From the NCBI RefSeq assembly GCF_000424305.1, contig NZ_KE384162.1, positions 614,685 to 678,684 of the forward strand: a stretch of 64,000 bases of DNA, in the 5' to 3' direction. A program made the position numbers and the translations under genes. Under the pieces are notes generated by a model. That model saw nothing but the letters and a program-made list of their open reading frames with translations. It did no database searches and had not been told where the DNA came from. The stretch's first letter is position 1, and the number at the start of each line of letters is the position of its first letter. The DNA comes from Pseudobutyrivibrio ruminis AD2017 (GTDB lineage: Bacteria; Bacillota; Clostridia; Lachnospirales; Lachnospiraceae). This document shows positions 52,801-61,354 of this stretch, piece by piece.

Positions 52801-54049
52801 AGTTACCAGCTGCTGATGAACCAAGACTTAAGTTGATTGCATCTGCCTTAAGAAGAAGTGCATCCTCGATAGCTGCCATGTAATCATCTGTGTAAGCACC
52901 ACCGTTTGTACCGAATACCTTCATTGAGATAAGCTGTGCATCTGGTGCGATACCAACAACTCCTGCCTTCTCTCTGGCATAGCCAGTAGCTGAAGCTGCA
53001 TTCTTTACATAGTAGTTTGCTGTAGCAATACCAGATACGTGTGTACCGTGGTCACCCTGCTCATCGTTGTCATGTGTGATGTCAAGGTTCTTGTCTACAT
53101 AGTTAAATGCAAATGGAACTTTATCATTGTTGTAAAGCTCATCTGCTGTAAGTCCTTCATATTTCTTTGTAGCATTAAGATTTGGAAGAACATTTTCGAT
53201 TTCATCTGCGTCAAGAAGTTCATAATCAGAAACGCTCTTGCTTGCTGCTTCTGCTGTCTCCTCTAAATGAGCGTCAAATGCATCTGCATCAAATGATGGA
53301 TGGTCGATATCGATACCTGTATCGATAACTGCAATACGTGTACCTGCACCTGTGTAACCTGTAGCCCATGTGCTGTAGCTTCCTACCATATCACCAGATG
53401 TGATTGTGTTTGGCTCAGCCTCTACGCATGGCTCGTACTGAGATGCAACATATACTGCCTCTACTCCATCTACCTTTTCGATGGCTTCAATATCCTTAAA
53501 TGCTACATCTGCTGATACAGCATTTGTAAGGAGTGAGAAATTAAAGTTAACATCTAAATCTTCACCGTCTAAAGCTTCGTTTGAAATTTTTTCAACCTGC
53601 TTTTCCTGCGCAGCTTCGATTTTGTCAGCGGCACGCATTGCTGATTTGTTATCAGCTAAATCCTCTGTGTCATATCCCTTATCGATGACACTGTCGCCTT
53701 CCATAACAATAATTACTCTAGTTTGTTCGTCTGGATCTACTGCCTCATTTGGTGTTTCAACATCCTCACCGTTAAGAACTTCTGTAGGATCCACAAGGCC
53801 CTCTTCCTTAGGGTCAACTTCCTCGAAGACTGGTAAATCTTCGGTTGCTTCTACTTCTTCTGATTCTGCTTTTGATTCTGTCTCTTCAGATTTAGTCTCA
53901 TCAGCGGTCTCATTAGTTGCATCAATTACAACTTTTTCATCTACCTGTTCTTCTACTGGACTAGCTACTGCAGTGACTGTTGGCGACATAGCAAGTGCTG
54001 CTGCCATAATCACTGACAATACCTTCTTAGGTATCCAGCTTCTTCTCAT
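49850..54049 (-). CDS. Large secreted subtilisin-like (S8) protease with PA domain, internal dockerin and Ig-like domain
   Basis: 1399 residues. Signal peptide (1-30), acidic stretch, an I9-type propeptide (about 108-205), then the S8 catalytic domain with Asp243 ('IAVIDTGIDIDHPSF'), His334 ('GDHGTHVSGIA'), Asn444 ('SISAGNSG') and Ser684 ('SGTSMSAPSLAG'). A protease-associated domain is inserted at about 525-615. After an FnIII-like section comes a dockerin with two calcium loops ('DLNDDGKVNNKDRKVLL' and 'DFNKDGLVDTKDVYALSKQL', 846-903). A BIG2 Ig-like domain ('ITVDKDEVELEVGKQAQVKA') and a Glu/Asp/Thr-rich tail without an LPXTG motif follow. ATG has GGGAGG upstream. The stop overlaps the cohesin gene start. 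Confidence 0.93.
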   Translation of the reverse strand: MRRSWIPKKVLSVIMAAALAMSPTVTAVASPVEEQVDEKVVIDATNETADETKSEETESKAESEEVEATEDLPVFEEVDPKEEGLVDPTEVLNGEDVETPNEAVDPDEQTRVIIVMEGDSVIDKGYDTEDLADNKSAMRAADKIEAAQEKQVEKISNEALDGEDLDVNFNFSLLTNAVSADVAFKDIEAIEKVDGVEAVYVASQYEPCVEAEPNTITSGDMVGSYSTWATGYTGAGTRIAVIDTGIDIDHPSFDADAFDAHLEETAEAASKSVSDYELLDADEIENVLPNLNATKKYEGLTADELYNNDKVPFAFNYVDKNLDITHDNDEQGDHGTHVSGIATANYYVKNAASATGYAREKAGVVGIAPDAQLISMKVFGTNGGAYTDDYMAAIEDALLLKADAINLSLGSSAAGNSSDEEEYVNEIFKKLEGTSTVVSISAGNSGRWSDSSTYGVNLSKDVNLDTVGSPGSYTNAFTVASAVNSGMTANNFSLSDGKTIFYTDANDTLAPQFLTLDVSEDKSGTEYPFVFLNAKGEPADYEGVDVKDKIVFVYRGAITFGQKQMNAEAAGAKAIVIVNNQPGTISMTMQGSTAVIPAVSIKQSEGEAVAASGKEVAEGVYEGTIKINTDVATERDVPGGYTMSDFSSYGVPGSLDLKPEITGPGGNIYSTRDNGTYGQMSGTSMSAPSLAGQIALVEQYIKENDLAEKNDISIRTLAQSLIMSTASPLYEDNDKTGLEYSPRSQGAGLANVQDAISSPAYILVGDKEGNDGKVKAVLGDDPTKSGNYSFSFDVYNMDEDAKYFVLDSTVLTEELYDSDGTTYFAGSSHKLNPEVTLTADDTKLVYDLNDDGKVNNKDRKVLLQVVNGSRDVAIVDENADYYDFNKDGLVDTKDVYALSKQLKGGEAVADLALEVVEVKDSTKVNVAINLSDSDREYLAGFENGMYVDGFVYVKGGVDLSVPFLAFYGSWMDSPMFEDFDFEEYVHNPEYDAMTYSGISRTNFLSIYPLGLPSEQYYIPNFFVDDAKYIADRNAISSENGTMLGAQYYSLMRNAGRLILTITDKNTGEKYFEHVAKDQYAEFYYSGTGSWEEALAAQDLNWAGTDANGNPLADGTEVEISLQAIPSYYNDVEDVSTLNAPGMFIKTPMAIDNTAPVVTDAVKTEDGKYAITAYDNRYTASVVVVGSDKKTILGKYAVNQEEADTDMEILIDAPEDVFYVEVYDYALNGTVYRFNNTGHADTKFVSEITVDKDEVELEVGKQAQVKATVGPKWLAENYNLVDWSSEDESIAKVSANGVITAVAEGETVVKATTLATDKKGKHLTAEVKVKVVKKTEEKSDEESDEKKDDEKNDDIKSEATEDQDKEEAEEVVEETTEEDTSAEDDTTSDDETTGGESDDE

Positions 54050-54074
54050 GATTTTACCTCCCTTTAATAGAATT

Positions 54075-54109
54075 TATAAAAACTATCTATCTGAGAAAAA
54101 ATAGATAGT
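54075..54109 (-). terminator. Terminator-like hairpin in the subtilase leader
   Basis: ACTATCTA/TAGATAGT (54082-54109) followed on the minus strand by TTTTTAT, about 25-30 bases before the subtilase ATG and downstream of its promoter. It would stop transcription unless an alternative fold forms. Confidence 0.55.
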
Positions 54110-54176
54110 CTATAGCGAAATTGGATGTGGGCTATACCCCAGATATTATTTAAAGCGTAATTTAATATATTGATTT

Positions 54177-54241
54177 AAAGCGTTAGCGCTTTTAAGTGCT
54201 AAAGTATTACGGTCAAAAAATAAATGCGCTAAACACGCATT
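54177..54241 (-). promoter_or_regulatory. Two further palindromes in the subtilase leader
   Basis: AATGCG/CGCATT (54223-54241), followed by TATTTTTT on the minus strand, and AAAGCG-CTAA-CGCTTT (54177-54192). A direct repeat ATTTAAAGCGT occurs at 54148-54158 and 54173-54183. I recognise no known riboswitch class. Confidence 0.45.
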
Positions 54242-54260
54242 CATCATTTCTAATGACAAA

Positions 54261-54289
54261 AGTATATGTTTAGCCGCATTTAAAGTCAA
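54261..54289 (-). promoter_or_regulatory. Promoter of the subtilase-cohesin operon
   Basis: TTGACT (54284-54289), 17 bases, TATACT (54261-54266). It predicts a leader of about 205 bases before the ATG at 54049. Confidence 0.7.
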
Positions 54290-54329
54290 GATATAATTAT
54301 TATTTATAACCATTTATTAAAAATATTTT

Positions 54330-54896
54330 TTACAGTGCCAGAAAATTAAAAAGCATCCTTTCTCCATCCATGGTCATTATTGATTCTGGGTGAAACTGTA
54401 AACCATACACTTCATATTCTTTATGTGCCACGGCCATAATCTCTCCATCATCTGTGGTGGCTAAAATCTTAAGATTTGTTGGCAAGCTCTTAGCCTCTGC
54501 TGCAAGGGAATGATATCTAGCAACTTTTATGTTCTCTGGCATCCCCTTGAAAAGCTTTGAGGAATTATCAATCTTTACATCAGACTGCTTTCCATGCATA
54601 AGCTCCTTAGCGTAAGTGATATTAGCTCCAAAGGTCTCACAGATAGCCTGATGACCTAGACATACCCCAAGAATAGGTATCTTTCCTGCAAAATGAGCTA
54701 TCACATCCTCACATATACCTGCCTCATTTGGCCTGCCTGGGCCAGGAGATATGATTATATGGCTAGGATTTAGCTTTTCTATATCGCATATACGAAGCTC
54801 ATCATTTCTCACGACCTTAATATCAGGATTAATTTCTCCCACAAGCTGATAGAGGTTATAGGAGAAACTGTCATAATTGTCTATTAATAATATCAT
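54330..54896 (-). CDS. trpG: Anthranilate synthase component II (glutamine amidotransferase)
   Basis: 188 residues. Class I amidotransferase: 'ISPGPGRPNEAG', nucleophile Cys in 'ILGVCLGHQAICETFG', and the His/Glu in 'GLQFHPESIM'. Supplies ammonia to TrpE. ATG overlaps the trpE stop by 4 bases (ATGA). It could also serve aminodeoxychorismate synthase, but its position in the trp operon favours anthranilate. It is the last gene of the operon; no convincing terminator follows. Confidence 0.94.
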   Translation of the reverse strand: MILLIDNYDSFSYNLYQLVGEINPDIKVVRNDELRICDIEKLNPSHIIISPGPGRPNEAGICEDVIAHFAGKIPILGVCLGHQAICETFGANITYAKELMHGKQSDVKIDNSSKLFKGMPENIKVARYHSLAAEAKSLPTNLKILATTDDGEIMAVAHKEYEVYGLQFHPESIMTMDGERMLFNFLAL

Positions 54897-56422
54897 TCTA
54901 TTCCTCCCTCAGCCTGCTTAATGGCGTTTACCACAGCCTTTGCTTTATTTATGCATTCCACAGCTTCCTTTTCTGGCACAGAATCATATACTATGCCTGC
55001 GCCTGAGCGAATGTAAATGCTGTCATCCTTTTTATATACAAGCCTTATGGCAATGCATACATCTAAGTTTCCTGAGAAATCCAGGTATCCTATAGCTCCA
55101 CCATAGATACCTCGCTTGCTTTGCTCTAGTTCCTCTATTATCTGACAAGCCCTAAACTTGGGTGCACCAGAAAGAGTACCTGCTGGAAGTATTGCATCCA
55201 CTGCATCTATTGCATCCTTATCCTCAGAAAGCTCCCCCACCACAGTGGAGCCAATATGCATTACATGGGAGAATCGCTCTATATCCATATATTTATCAAC
55301 AGCTACACTGCCGAGACGCGCGATTTTTCCTATGTCATTTCTGCCAAGGTCCACTAGCATGTTATGCTCTGCTCTTTCCTTTTCATCGGCAAGTAGCTCT
55401 GCCTCTAAAGCTTTGTCTTCCATAGCATCCTTGCCCCTTGGTCTGGTACCAGCCAGTGGAAATGTGCTCACCTTTTTATCCTCTACCTTAACCAGTGTCT
55501 CTGGTGATGCACCTGCAATCTCTATATCGGAGCTGTTAAAATAAAACATATATGGAGATGGATTGCTTGCCCGAAGTAACCTGTATGTATCAAACAAGCT
55601 TCCAGAAGCCTTGGCACTAAGCGGATTAGAAAGCACTACCTGAAAAATATCCCCTTCCTTAATATAGTGCTTTGCTTTTTCTACCATCTGACCATATTCT
55701 TCTGGTGTAAACTTTGGGGTAATTTCTGTCTTAAGTCTAATCGGTTCAAAATGCTTCTTTGTACCATTTTGTAATAGATACTTAATCTCAAGAAGCTTGT
55801 TGTAAGCCCTTTCGTACTTAATATTAAGCTCGTCAAATCCTTCATTAAAATCATCGGTATAAGGAATTTTTTCATCCAACATTACACCTGTAATCAAATA
55901 GATTTTCTGCCTGAAATTATCAAATGCAATAACATCATCAAAGAGCATCAAATCCATGTCTTTGAAATCATCATATCCATCACATTTTAATCCAAGCTTT
56001 GGCTCAGCATACTTAATATAATCGTAGGAAAAATATCCTACCAGGCCTCCCGTAAATGTAGGAAAGCCTTCAACCCTCGGAGTCTTATATTTGGCAAGTA
56101 TTTCCCTCAAGGTCTCATTTGGATGCTTCACATTTCTTTCTTCTATTAAATCTTTGCTTCCTCCATTGTTTTCCTTGATTAACAGCTTGCCATCAGAACA
56201 GGTTATCTCCAGCTTAGGATTAAATCCTAAGAAAGTATATCGTCCCCATGTTTCTGATTGACTTGCGCTTTCCAATAGATAGCATTGATTACTTGTGTTT
56301 CTGATAATTCTCATAACCTCTATTGGGGTGTAGCCGTCGGAAAGCATTTCAATCATTACAGGGATTCTTTTGTAATCTTCCTTTTTAGATAAATTTCTTA
56401 CCTCATCAATACTAGGATGCAT
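54893..56422 (-). CDS. trpE: Anthranilate synthase component I
   Basis: 509 residues. Converts chorismate to anthranilate with TrpG. N-terminal 'LLESASQSETWGRYTFLG' carries the LLES motif that binds feedback-inhibiting tryptophan. The catalytic C-terminal half has 'FPLAGTRPRGKD', 'HNMLVDLGRNDIGKIA' and 'LPAGTLSGAPK'. The ATG at 56422 has AAGGAGG 6 bases upstream and overlaps the trpA end by 11 bases. In most Firmicutes trpE opens the operon; here it is next to last. Confidence 0.95.
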   Translation of the reverse strand: MHPSIDEVRNLSKKEDYKRIPVMIEMLSDGYTPIEVMRIIRNTSNQCYLLESASQSETWGRYTFLGFNPKLEITCSDGKLLIKENNGGSKDLIEERNVKHPNETLREILAKYKTPRVEGFPTFTGGLVGYFSYDYIKYAEPKLGLKCDGYDDFKDMDLMLFDDVIAFDNFRQKIYLITGVMLDEKIPYTDDFNEGFDELNIKYERAYNKLLEIKYLLQNGTKKHFEPIRLKTEITPKFTPEEYGQMVEKAKHYIKEGDIFQVVLSNPLSAKASGSLFDTYRLLRASNPSPYMFYFNSSDIEIAGASPETLVKVEDKKVSTFPLAGTRPRGKDAMEDKALEAELLADEKERAEHNMLVDLGRNDIGKIARLGSVAVDKYMDIERFSHVMHIGSTVVGELSEDKDAIDAVDAILPAGTLSGAPKFRACQIIEELEQSKRGIYGGAIGYLDFSGNLDVCIAIRLVYKKDDSIYIRSGAGIVYDSVPEKEAVECINKAKAVVNAIKQAEGGIE

Positions 56423-57188
56423 GGTAAGCCTCCTTTATGTCCTTAACAAATCTGCCAACTTCCTTTGGTGAATCCTTACCATATTTTTCAATCATACGAA
56501 CAATTGCCGAACCAACGATGGCGCCATCAGAAATACCTGCCATAGTAGCTGCTTGTTTCGGATTTGATATACCAAAGCCTACTGCACATGGTACATCAGT
56601 GTTCTTTCTAACTCGTTTTACCAAATCTTTAATATTGCTATTTATCTCAGCTCTTGTACCTGTAACACCAAGGCTGGATACTACATATATAAATCCCTTG
56701 GCTTCCTTTGCAATCATATCAATTCGCTCCTTTGAAGTTGGAGCAATCATGGATATAAAATCTACCCCAAAGCTTGATGCCACTTCTTCAAACTCCGCCT
56801 TCTCCTCAAATGGAACATCAGGAAGGATGATTCCGTCTATTCCTTTATCCTTGCAATTAGAAAAGAATCTTTCCATTCCGTATGAAAATACAACATTTGC
56901 ATAGGTCATGAAAACAAGTGGAACCTTTACCTTGTTACACACTCTATCTACCATTTCAAAAACATCGTCAGTTGTTATTTTGTTTTTAAGTGCCCGGATG
57001 TTAGCACCCTGGATTACAGGACCTTCTGCTGTTGGGTCAGAAAATGGGATTCCAAGCTCAATTAAATCTGCTCCATTTTTTTCAAGCTCTACAATAATCT
57101 TTTCAGTGGTTTCTAAATCAGGATCTCCGCATGTGATAAATGGAATAAATGCCTTTTTATTATTGAATGCCTCTGCTATTTTACTCAT
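56412..57188 (-). CDS. trpA: Tryptophan synthase alpha subunit
   Basis: About 258 residues from the ATG at 57188, which has GGGAGG 6 bases upstream and overlaps the trpFB stop as ATGAGTAA. The frame is open to 57224 within trpFB. Retro-aldol cleavage of indole-glycerol phosphate: Glu in '[21 protein letters not shown]' and Asp in '[14 protein letters not shown]' are the catalytic pair. '[10 protein letters not shown]' binds phosphate. Confidence 0.94.
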   Translation of the reverse strand: MSKIAEAFNNKKAFIPFITCGDPDLETTEKIIVELEKNGADLIELGIPFSDPTAEGPVIQGANIRALKNKITTDDVFEMVDRVCNKVKVPLVFMTYANVVFSYGMERFFSNCKDKGIDGIILPDVPFEEKAEFEEVASSFGVDFISMIAPTSKERIDMIAKEAKGFIYVVSSLGVTGTRAEINSNIKDLVKRVRKNTDVPCAVGFGISNPKQAATMAGISDGAIVGSAIVRMIEKYGKDSPKEVGRFVKDIKEAYHAS

Positions 57189-58974
57189 GGATATCCTCCC
57201 CTCTGTAACGTGCGATTGCTGCACAATCCTTGTCGCCTCTTCCTGAAACTGTAACTATAATAATCTGGTCTTTTCTCATTGTTGGTGCTAACTTCTTCGC
57301 ATATGCGATAGCATGGCTGGATTCGATTGCTGCAATGATTCCTTCAGTTTTTGCTATGTATTCAAAAGCATCTACTGCCTCGTCATCTGTAACAGGCACA
57401 TATTTTGCTCTGCCTATATCGTGAAGATGTGCATGCTCAGGTCCAACTCCTGGGTAATCTAATCCAGCGGAGATTGAATAAACTGGAGCAATCTGGCCAT
57501 ATTCATCCTGGCAGAAATATGATTTCATACCGTGGAAGATTCCGATTCTTCCTGTGTTTACAGTTGCTGCTGTTTCAAATGTATCAATGCCTCGTCCTGC
57601 AGCCTCGCAGCCAATAAGCTGAACTCCGTCATCTTCAATATAATGATAGAAGGAACCAATGGCGTTACTTCCACCACCAACACAGGCAATAACTGCATCT
57701 GGAAGTCTTCCCTCTACCTCTAGAATTTGTCTTCTGCTTTCCTTTGAAATCACTGCCTGGAAATCTCTTACGATAGTTGGAAATGGATGTGGTCCCATTA
57801 CAGAACCCAGACAATAATGTGTATCATCAATGCGAGTAGTCCATTCTCTCATAGCCTCTGAAACTGCATCCTTCAGTGTGGCTGTTCCTGATGTAACTGG
57901 GATAACATCTGCTCCAAGAAGCTTCATTCTATATACGTTGAGAGCCTGTCTTTCGGTGTCCTCTTTTCCCATAAATACAACACATTCCATTCCAAGAAGT
58001 GCTGCAGCTGTTGCTGTTGCAACACCGTGCTGGCCTGCTCCTGTCTCTGCAATAAGTCTGGTCTTTCCCATCTTTTTGGCAAGAAGTGCCTGGCCCAGTA
58101 CATTGTTAATCTTGTGGCTTCCTGTGTGATTCAGATCTTCTCTTTTAAGATAGATTTTTGCGCCGCCTAAGTCCTCTGTCATCTTTTTAGCATAGTATAA
58201 AAGGCTTGGTCTTCCCGCGTAGTTGTTAAGTAAATCAGTAAGCTCCTTGTTAAATTCTGGGTCGTCCTTGTAATGGTTGTATGCCTCCTCAAGCTCATTT
58301 ACTGCATTCATAAGTGTCTCTGGAATATACTGACCGCCATGAACACCAAAACGTCCTTTGCTCTTTGAACTTGTACCGTCTTTACGAACTGCGCTGACAA
58401 AGCTTATCATCTTTTCCTCATCCTTCAAATGATTTGTTTCGATTCCTGTGCTTACATCTACTCCAAATGGCTTTGTGATTTCTATTGCAGATGCCACGTT
58501 TTCCTGGTTCAATCCACCTGCGAGAATGAAAGGTCTATCGATAAATGTAAGAAGCTTTAAGTCCTTTATTGGAACTCCCTCACCATTTCCTGCATCAAGC
58601 ATAATCATGTCTGCATTTGATTTTTCAGCCTTAATCAGTTCCTCTGGGGAATTAGCCTTGAAGGTTTTGATTACAGGAATGTTATTGTCCATAAGCTCTT
58701 TAATGTAATCTTCATCCTCGCTGCCATGAAGCTGAGCCACATCAATAATGTTCTCTTCGAATAGCTCTTCTACCTGGGAAGCTGGAGCATCTACAAAAAC
58801 ACCTACCGCCTTTATTTCAGGATTTAACATGCTCTTAAGCTGCTTTGCTTTTGCCTTAGTAACATTTCTTCTGCTTTTATCATAAAAAACAAATCCGATA
58901 TATTCTGGCTTCAGCTTGTTTGCTGTTTTTATATCTTCTTCTCTTGTAAGTCCACATAGCTTAATGTTAGTCAT
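57181..58974 (-). CDS. trpFB: Fused phosphoribosylanthranilate isomerase - tryptophan synthase beta subunit
   Basis: 597 residues in one uninterrupted frame. Residues 1 to about 198 are TrpF, with catalytic Cys7 ('IKLCGLT') and Asp127 ('MLDAGNGEG'). Residues about 207-597 are TrpB, starting '[19 protein letters not shown]', with the PLP lysine in '[15 protein letters not shown]' (about 288) and '[15 protein letters not shown]'. The linker is about 10 residues (KDGTSSKSK). TrpF-TrpB fusions are known in scattered bacteria. The fusion would keep two non-successive steps on one chain, with TrpC acting between them. Confidence 0.95.
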   Translation of the reverse strand: MTNIKLCGLTREEDIKTANKLKPEYIGFVFYDKSRRNVTKAKAKQLKSMLNPEIKAVGVFVDAPASQVEELFEENIIDVAQLHGSEDEDYIKELMDNNIPVIKTFKANSPEELIKAEKSNADMIMLDAGNGEGVPIKDLKLLTFIDRPFILAGGLNQENVASAIEITKPFGVDVSTGIETNHLKDEEKMISFVSAVRKDGTSSKSKGRFGVHGGQYIPETLMNAVNELEEAYNHYKDDPEFNKELTDLLNNYAGRPSLLYYAKKMTEDLGGAKIYLKREDLNHTGSHKINNVLGQALLAKKMGKTRLIAETGAGQHGVATATAAALLGMECVVFMGKEDTERQALNVYRMKLLGADVIPVTSGTATLKDAVSEAMREWTTRIDDTHYCLGSVMGPHPFPTIVRDFQAVISKESRRQILEVEGRLPDAVIACVGGGSNAIGSFYHYIEDDGVQLIGCEAAGRGIDTFETAATVNTGRIGIFHGMKSYFCQDEYGQIAPVYSISAGLDYPGVGPEHAHLHDIGRAKYVPVTDDEAVDAFEYIAKTEGIIAAIESSHAIAYAKKLAPTMRKDQIIIVTVSGRGDKDCAAIARYRGEDIHE

Positions 58975-58975
58975 T

Positions 58976-59755
58976 TTAAATCCTCCTTAGTTCCTTTAGC
59001 TTTGCTGTTTTGTCATCTGCCTTCATAAGTGTTTCGCCTATTAGAACTGCATCTACCTTGGCATCTCTTAATTCCTTTATATCTTCATTTGAACTGATTC
59101 CGCTTTCTGATACAAAAATAATGTCTCTTGGGATCATTTGCCTTAGGCGTTTGCTGTTAGCGGTATCCACTGAAAAGTCCTTTAGGTTACGATTGTTTAC
59201 ACCTATAATTCTTGCTCCTGCTTTAACCGCCATCTTTATTTCTGCCTCATCATGCGCTTCCACCAAAGCGCTTATTCCAAGCTCATCGCAAATATCAATG
59301 TAATGCTTTATTTGGCTTTGATTTAATATGGCACATATTAATAGGATGGCCTTTGCTCCTAATAGCTTTGCCTCGTAAATCATATATTCATCAACGGTGA
59401 AATCCTTTCTTATACAAGGAATATTTATCGTATTTGCGATTTCTTTAAGATAATCATCACTTCCTAAAAACCACTTTGGTTCTGTCAGCACCGATATACA
59501 ATCAGCCCCAGCCTTTTCGTAATCCTTTGCTATTTGTAAATAGTCAAAGCTTTCTGCTATTACTCCTTTTGATGGGGAAGCCTTTTTGCACTCACAAATA
59601 AAAGCTATATCGTTTTTGCGAAGTGCCTTTTCAAATTCAAAATCTCCCCTTGGCATATTGCATGCTTCTTTTTTTATTTCTTCTAGTGACTTATTTTTCA
59701 TTTTCTCAGCGACCCTTTGTTTTGCATGCGCTGCCAATTGCTCAAGTATATTCAT
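58976..59755 (-). CDS. trpC: Indole-3-glycerol phosphate synthase
   Basis: 259 residues. TIM barrel with '[14 protein letters not shown]' (catalytic Lys/Glu region), '[27 protein letters not shown]', '[10 protein letters not shown]', '[15 protein letters not shown]' and 'FVSESGISS'. Starts 9 bases after the trpD stop and ends 1 base before trpFB. Confidence 0.95.
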   Translation of the reverse strand: MNILEQLAAHAKQRVAEKMKNKSLEEIKKEACNMPRGDFEFEKALRKNDIAFICECKKASPSKGVIAESFDYLQIAKDYEKAGADCISVLTEPKWFLGSDDYLKEIANTINIPCIRKDFTVDEYMIYEAKLLGAKAILLICAILNQSQIKHYIDICDELGISALVEAHDEAEIKMAVKAGARIIGVNNRNLKDFSVDTANSKRLRQMIPRDIIFVSESGISSNEDIKELRDAKVDAVLIGETLMKADDKTAKLKELRRI

Positions 59756-59764
59756 TGCCTCTCC

Positions 59765-60832
59765 TTAACAAGCTCCACTTGCTGCATTTGCAATCTCATC
59801 TATCTTAGCTTCTGATATTTCGTTGCTAACTAGTATGAATTTCTCTAATGTTTCTAGTGCCTTGCCTGAATCTATTATTTTTTCCGCAAGCTTAACTCCG
59901 TCCTTAAAGCTATCTGCCTTGCCTCCGATGTAAAGAGCTGCTCCTGCATTTAAAAGCACAGCATTTCTTTTATGGCCCTTAGCTCCACTGAGAATATCTC
60001 TTGTGATTTTTGCGTTATTCTCTGGAGTGCCCCCCTTTAAATCATCCTTAGTACATCTTTCAAATCCAAAATCTTCAGGCTCAATAATGTATGTTTTGTA
60101 CCATCCATCATTTATCTCGCAAATCTTTGTTGGAGCTGAAAGTGAAATCTCATCAAGCTTATCCTGTCCATACACAACCATTCCTCTTTTTACCCCTAGG
60201 CTTATAAGTACCTGAGCCAGTGGCTCCACCAAATACTCATCATATACCCCAAGAAGCTGCATACTTGGTGTAGCTGGATTTGTCAAAGGTCCTAAGATGT
60301 TAAATACTGTTCTAAATCCAAGCTCTTTTCTGATTGCTCCCACATACTTCATTGATGTGTGATACTTCTGAGCGAAAAAGAAGCACATGCCAACCTCTTT
60401 TAAAAGCTCAACACACTTTTCTGGGCTTTGGCTTATATTTACCCCAAGTGCCTCTAGACAATCTGCTGTTCCACAAAGTGAAGATGCTGCTCTATTACCA
60501 TGCTTTGCCACCTTCATTCCTGCCGCCGCTGCTACCAAAGCTGATGTAGTAGAAATATTAAAGCTATGAGCATTATCTCCACCAGTTCCAACAATCTCAA
60601 AAACCTCCATGCCTGTTTCAACCTTTGTAGCATGCTCTCTCATTGCCGCTGCACAACCTGCGATTTCATCAGTAGTCTCAGCCCTTGCACTCTTTGTAGA
60701 AAGTGCTGCCAGAAATGCTGCATTCTGTGTTGGAGAGCTTTCACCACTCATGATTTCATTCATGACTGTGTATGCCTCCTCATAAGTTAAATCTCCCTTG
60801 TTTACAATTTTTTCGATTGCTTCTTTGATCAT
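59765..60832 (-). CDS. trpD: Anthranilate phosphoribosyltransferase
   Basis: 355 residues. Phosphoribosylation of anthranilate. Signature '[27 protein letters not shown]', '[21 protein letters not shown]', and the second metal site in '[12 protein letters not shown]'. First gene of the operon behind the T-box leader, with AAAGGAG 8 bases before the ATG. The operon order D-C-FB-A-E-G differs from the common E-G-D-C-F-B-A order. Confidence 0.95.
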   Translation of the reverse strand: MIKEAIEKIVNKGDLTYEEAYTVMNEIMSGESSPTQNAAFLAALSTKSARAETTDEIAGCAAAMREHATKVETGMEVFEIVGTGGDNAHSFNISTTSALVAAAAGMKVAKHGNRAASSLCGTADCLEALGVNISQSPEKCVELLKEVGMCFFFAQKYHTSMKYVGAIRKELGFRTVFNILGPLTNPATPSMQLLGVYDEYLVEPLAQVLISLGVKRGMVVYGQDKLDEISLSAPTKICEINDGWYKTYIIEPEDFGFERCTKDDLKGGTPENNAKITRDILSGAKGHKRNAVLLNAGAALYIGGKADSFKDGVKLAEKIIDSGKALETLEKFILVSNEISEAKIDEIANAASGAC

Positions 60833-60866
60833 TCTCTTCTCCTTTCACTATCAGGGACTTTTTTGT

Positions 60867-60908
60867 AAAAAAAAATCCCTGATAGAAACCATTAATAAGT
60901 TTCTATCA
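60867..60908 (-). terminator. T-box-controlled terminator of the trp operon
   Basis: TGATAGAAAC/GTTTCTATCA stem (60880-60908), then GGGATTTTTTTTT on the minus strand. A second self-complementary block, ATCAGGGA...TCCCTGAT (60850-60883), overlaps the U-run and reaches to just before the trpD ribosome site. Confidence 0.88.
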
Positions 60909-60909
60909 A

Positions 60910-61150
60910 GGACGAAAATTCTTTTCCGCGGTGCCACCTTGAATTCATAGGGTAAACCCATGCTCTTAACAGGATACCATCATATCCCTGACTACTAACG
61001 TAAGCCTCACGTCGTGCAATACTTTGAACTTAATCATTTCCTCACGCCCTCAGGAGTCCATTCCCAAATCGCTATCATACCGCATCCCACCATCACGGCT
61101 CTCTCTCATGAATCACGAAGAGGTACTCCTCTCCCTCATCGGTTTAATAC
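60910..61150 (-). promoter_or_regulatory. Tryptophan T-box leader
   Basis: The T-box AAGGTGGCACCGCGG is at 60926-60940 on the minus strand. Stem I contains GAGGAGTACCTC (AGTA bulge region) and, in the specifier loop, GAATGGACTCC. The UGG at 61058-61060 is the tryptophan codon, so uncharged tRNA-Trp should favour the antiterminator. The operon content confirms the specificity. Confidence 0.95.
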
Positions 61151-61167
61151 TTTATTGAGTTGAAGTA

Positions 61168-61196
61168 AATATACCATTTGGAATATTTGTTGTCAA
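61168..61196 (-). promoter_or_regulatory. trp operon promoter
   Basis: TTGACA (61191-61196), 17 bases, TATATT (61168-61173), directly upstream of the T-box leader. Confidence 0.8.
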
Positions 61197-61241
61197 CAAG
61201 TTTTTTTCTGCGTGAGTTAGAAAAACTATACATATAATATA

Positions 61242-61270
61242 TTGAATAGTTATATATTAACTGCTATAAT
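61242..61270 (+). promoter_or_regulatory. Promoter of the Rpn-family gene
   Basis: TTGAAT (61242-61247), 17 bases, TATAAT (61265-61270), giving a leader of about 78 bases. The rest of 61197-61354 is AT-rich with no gene. Confidence 0.65.
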
Positions 61271-61354
61271 GTTTTAGCTTCGGATTATGTAATTATAGCA
61301 TCAGTTCCTTCCATCATTATTGGTAAATTCAAAAAATGATGAAAGGAAAACAAA

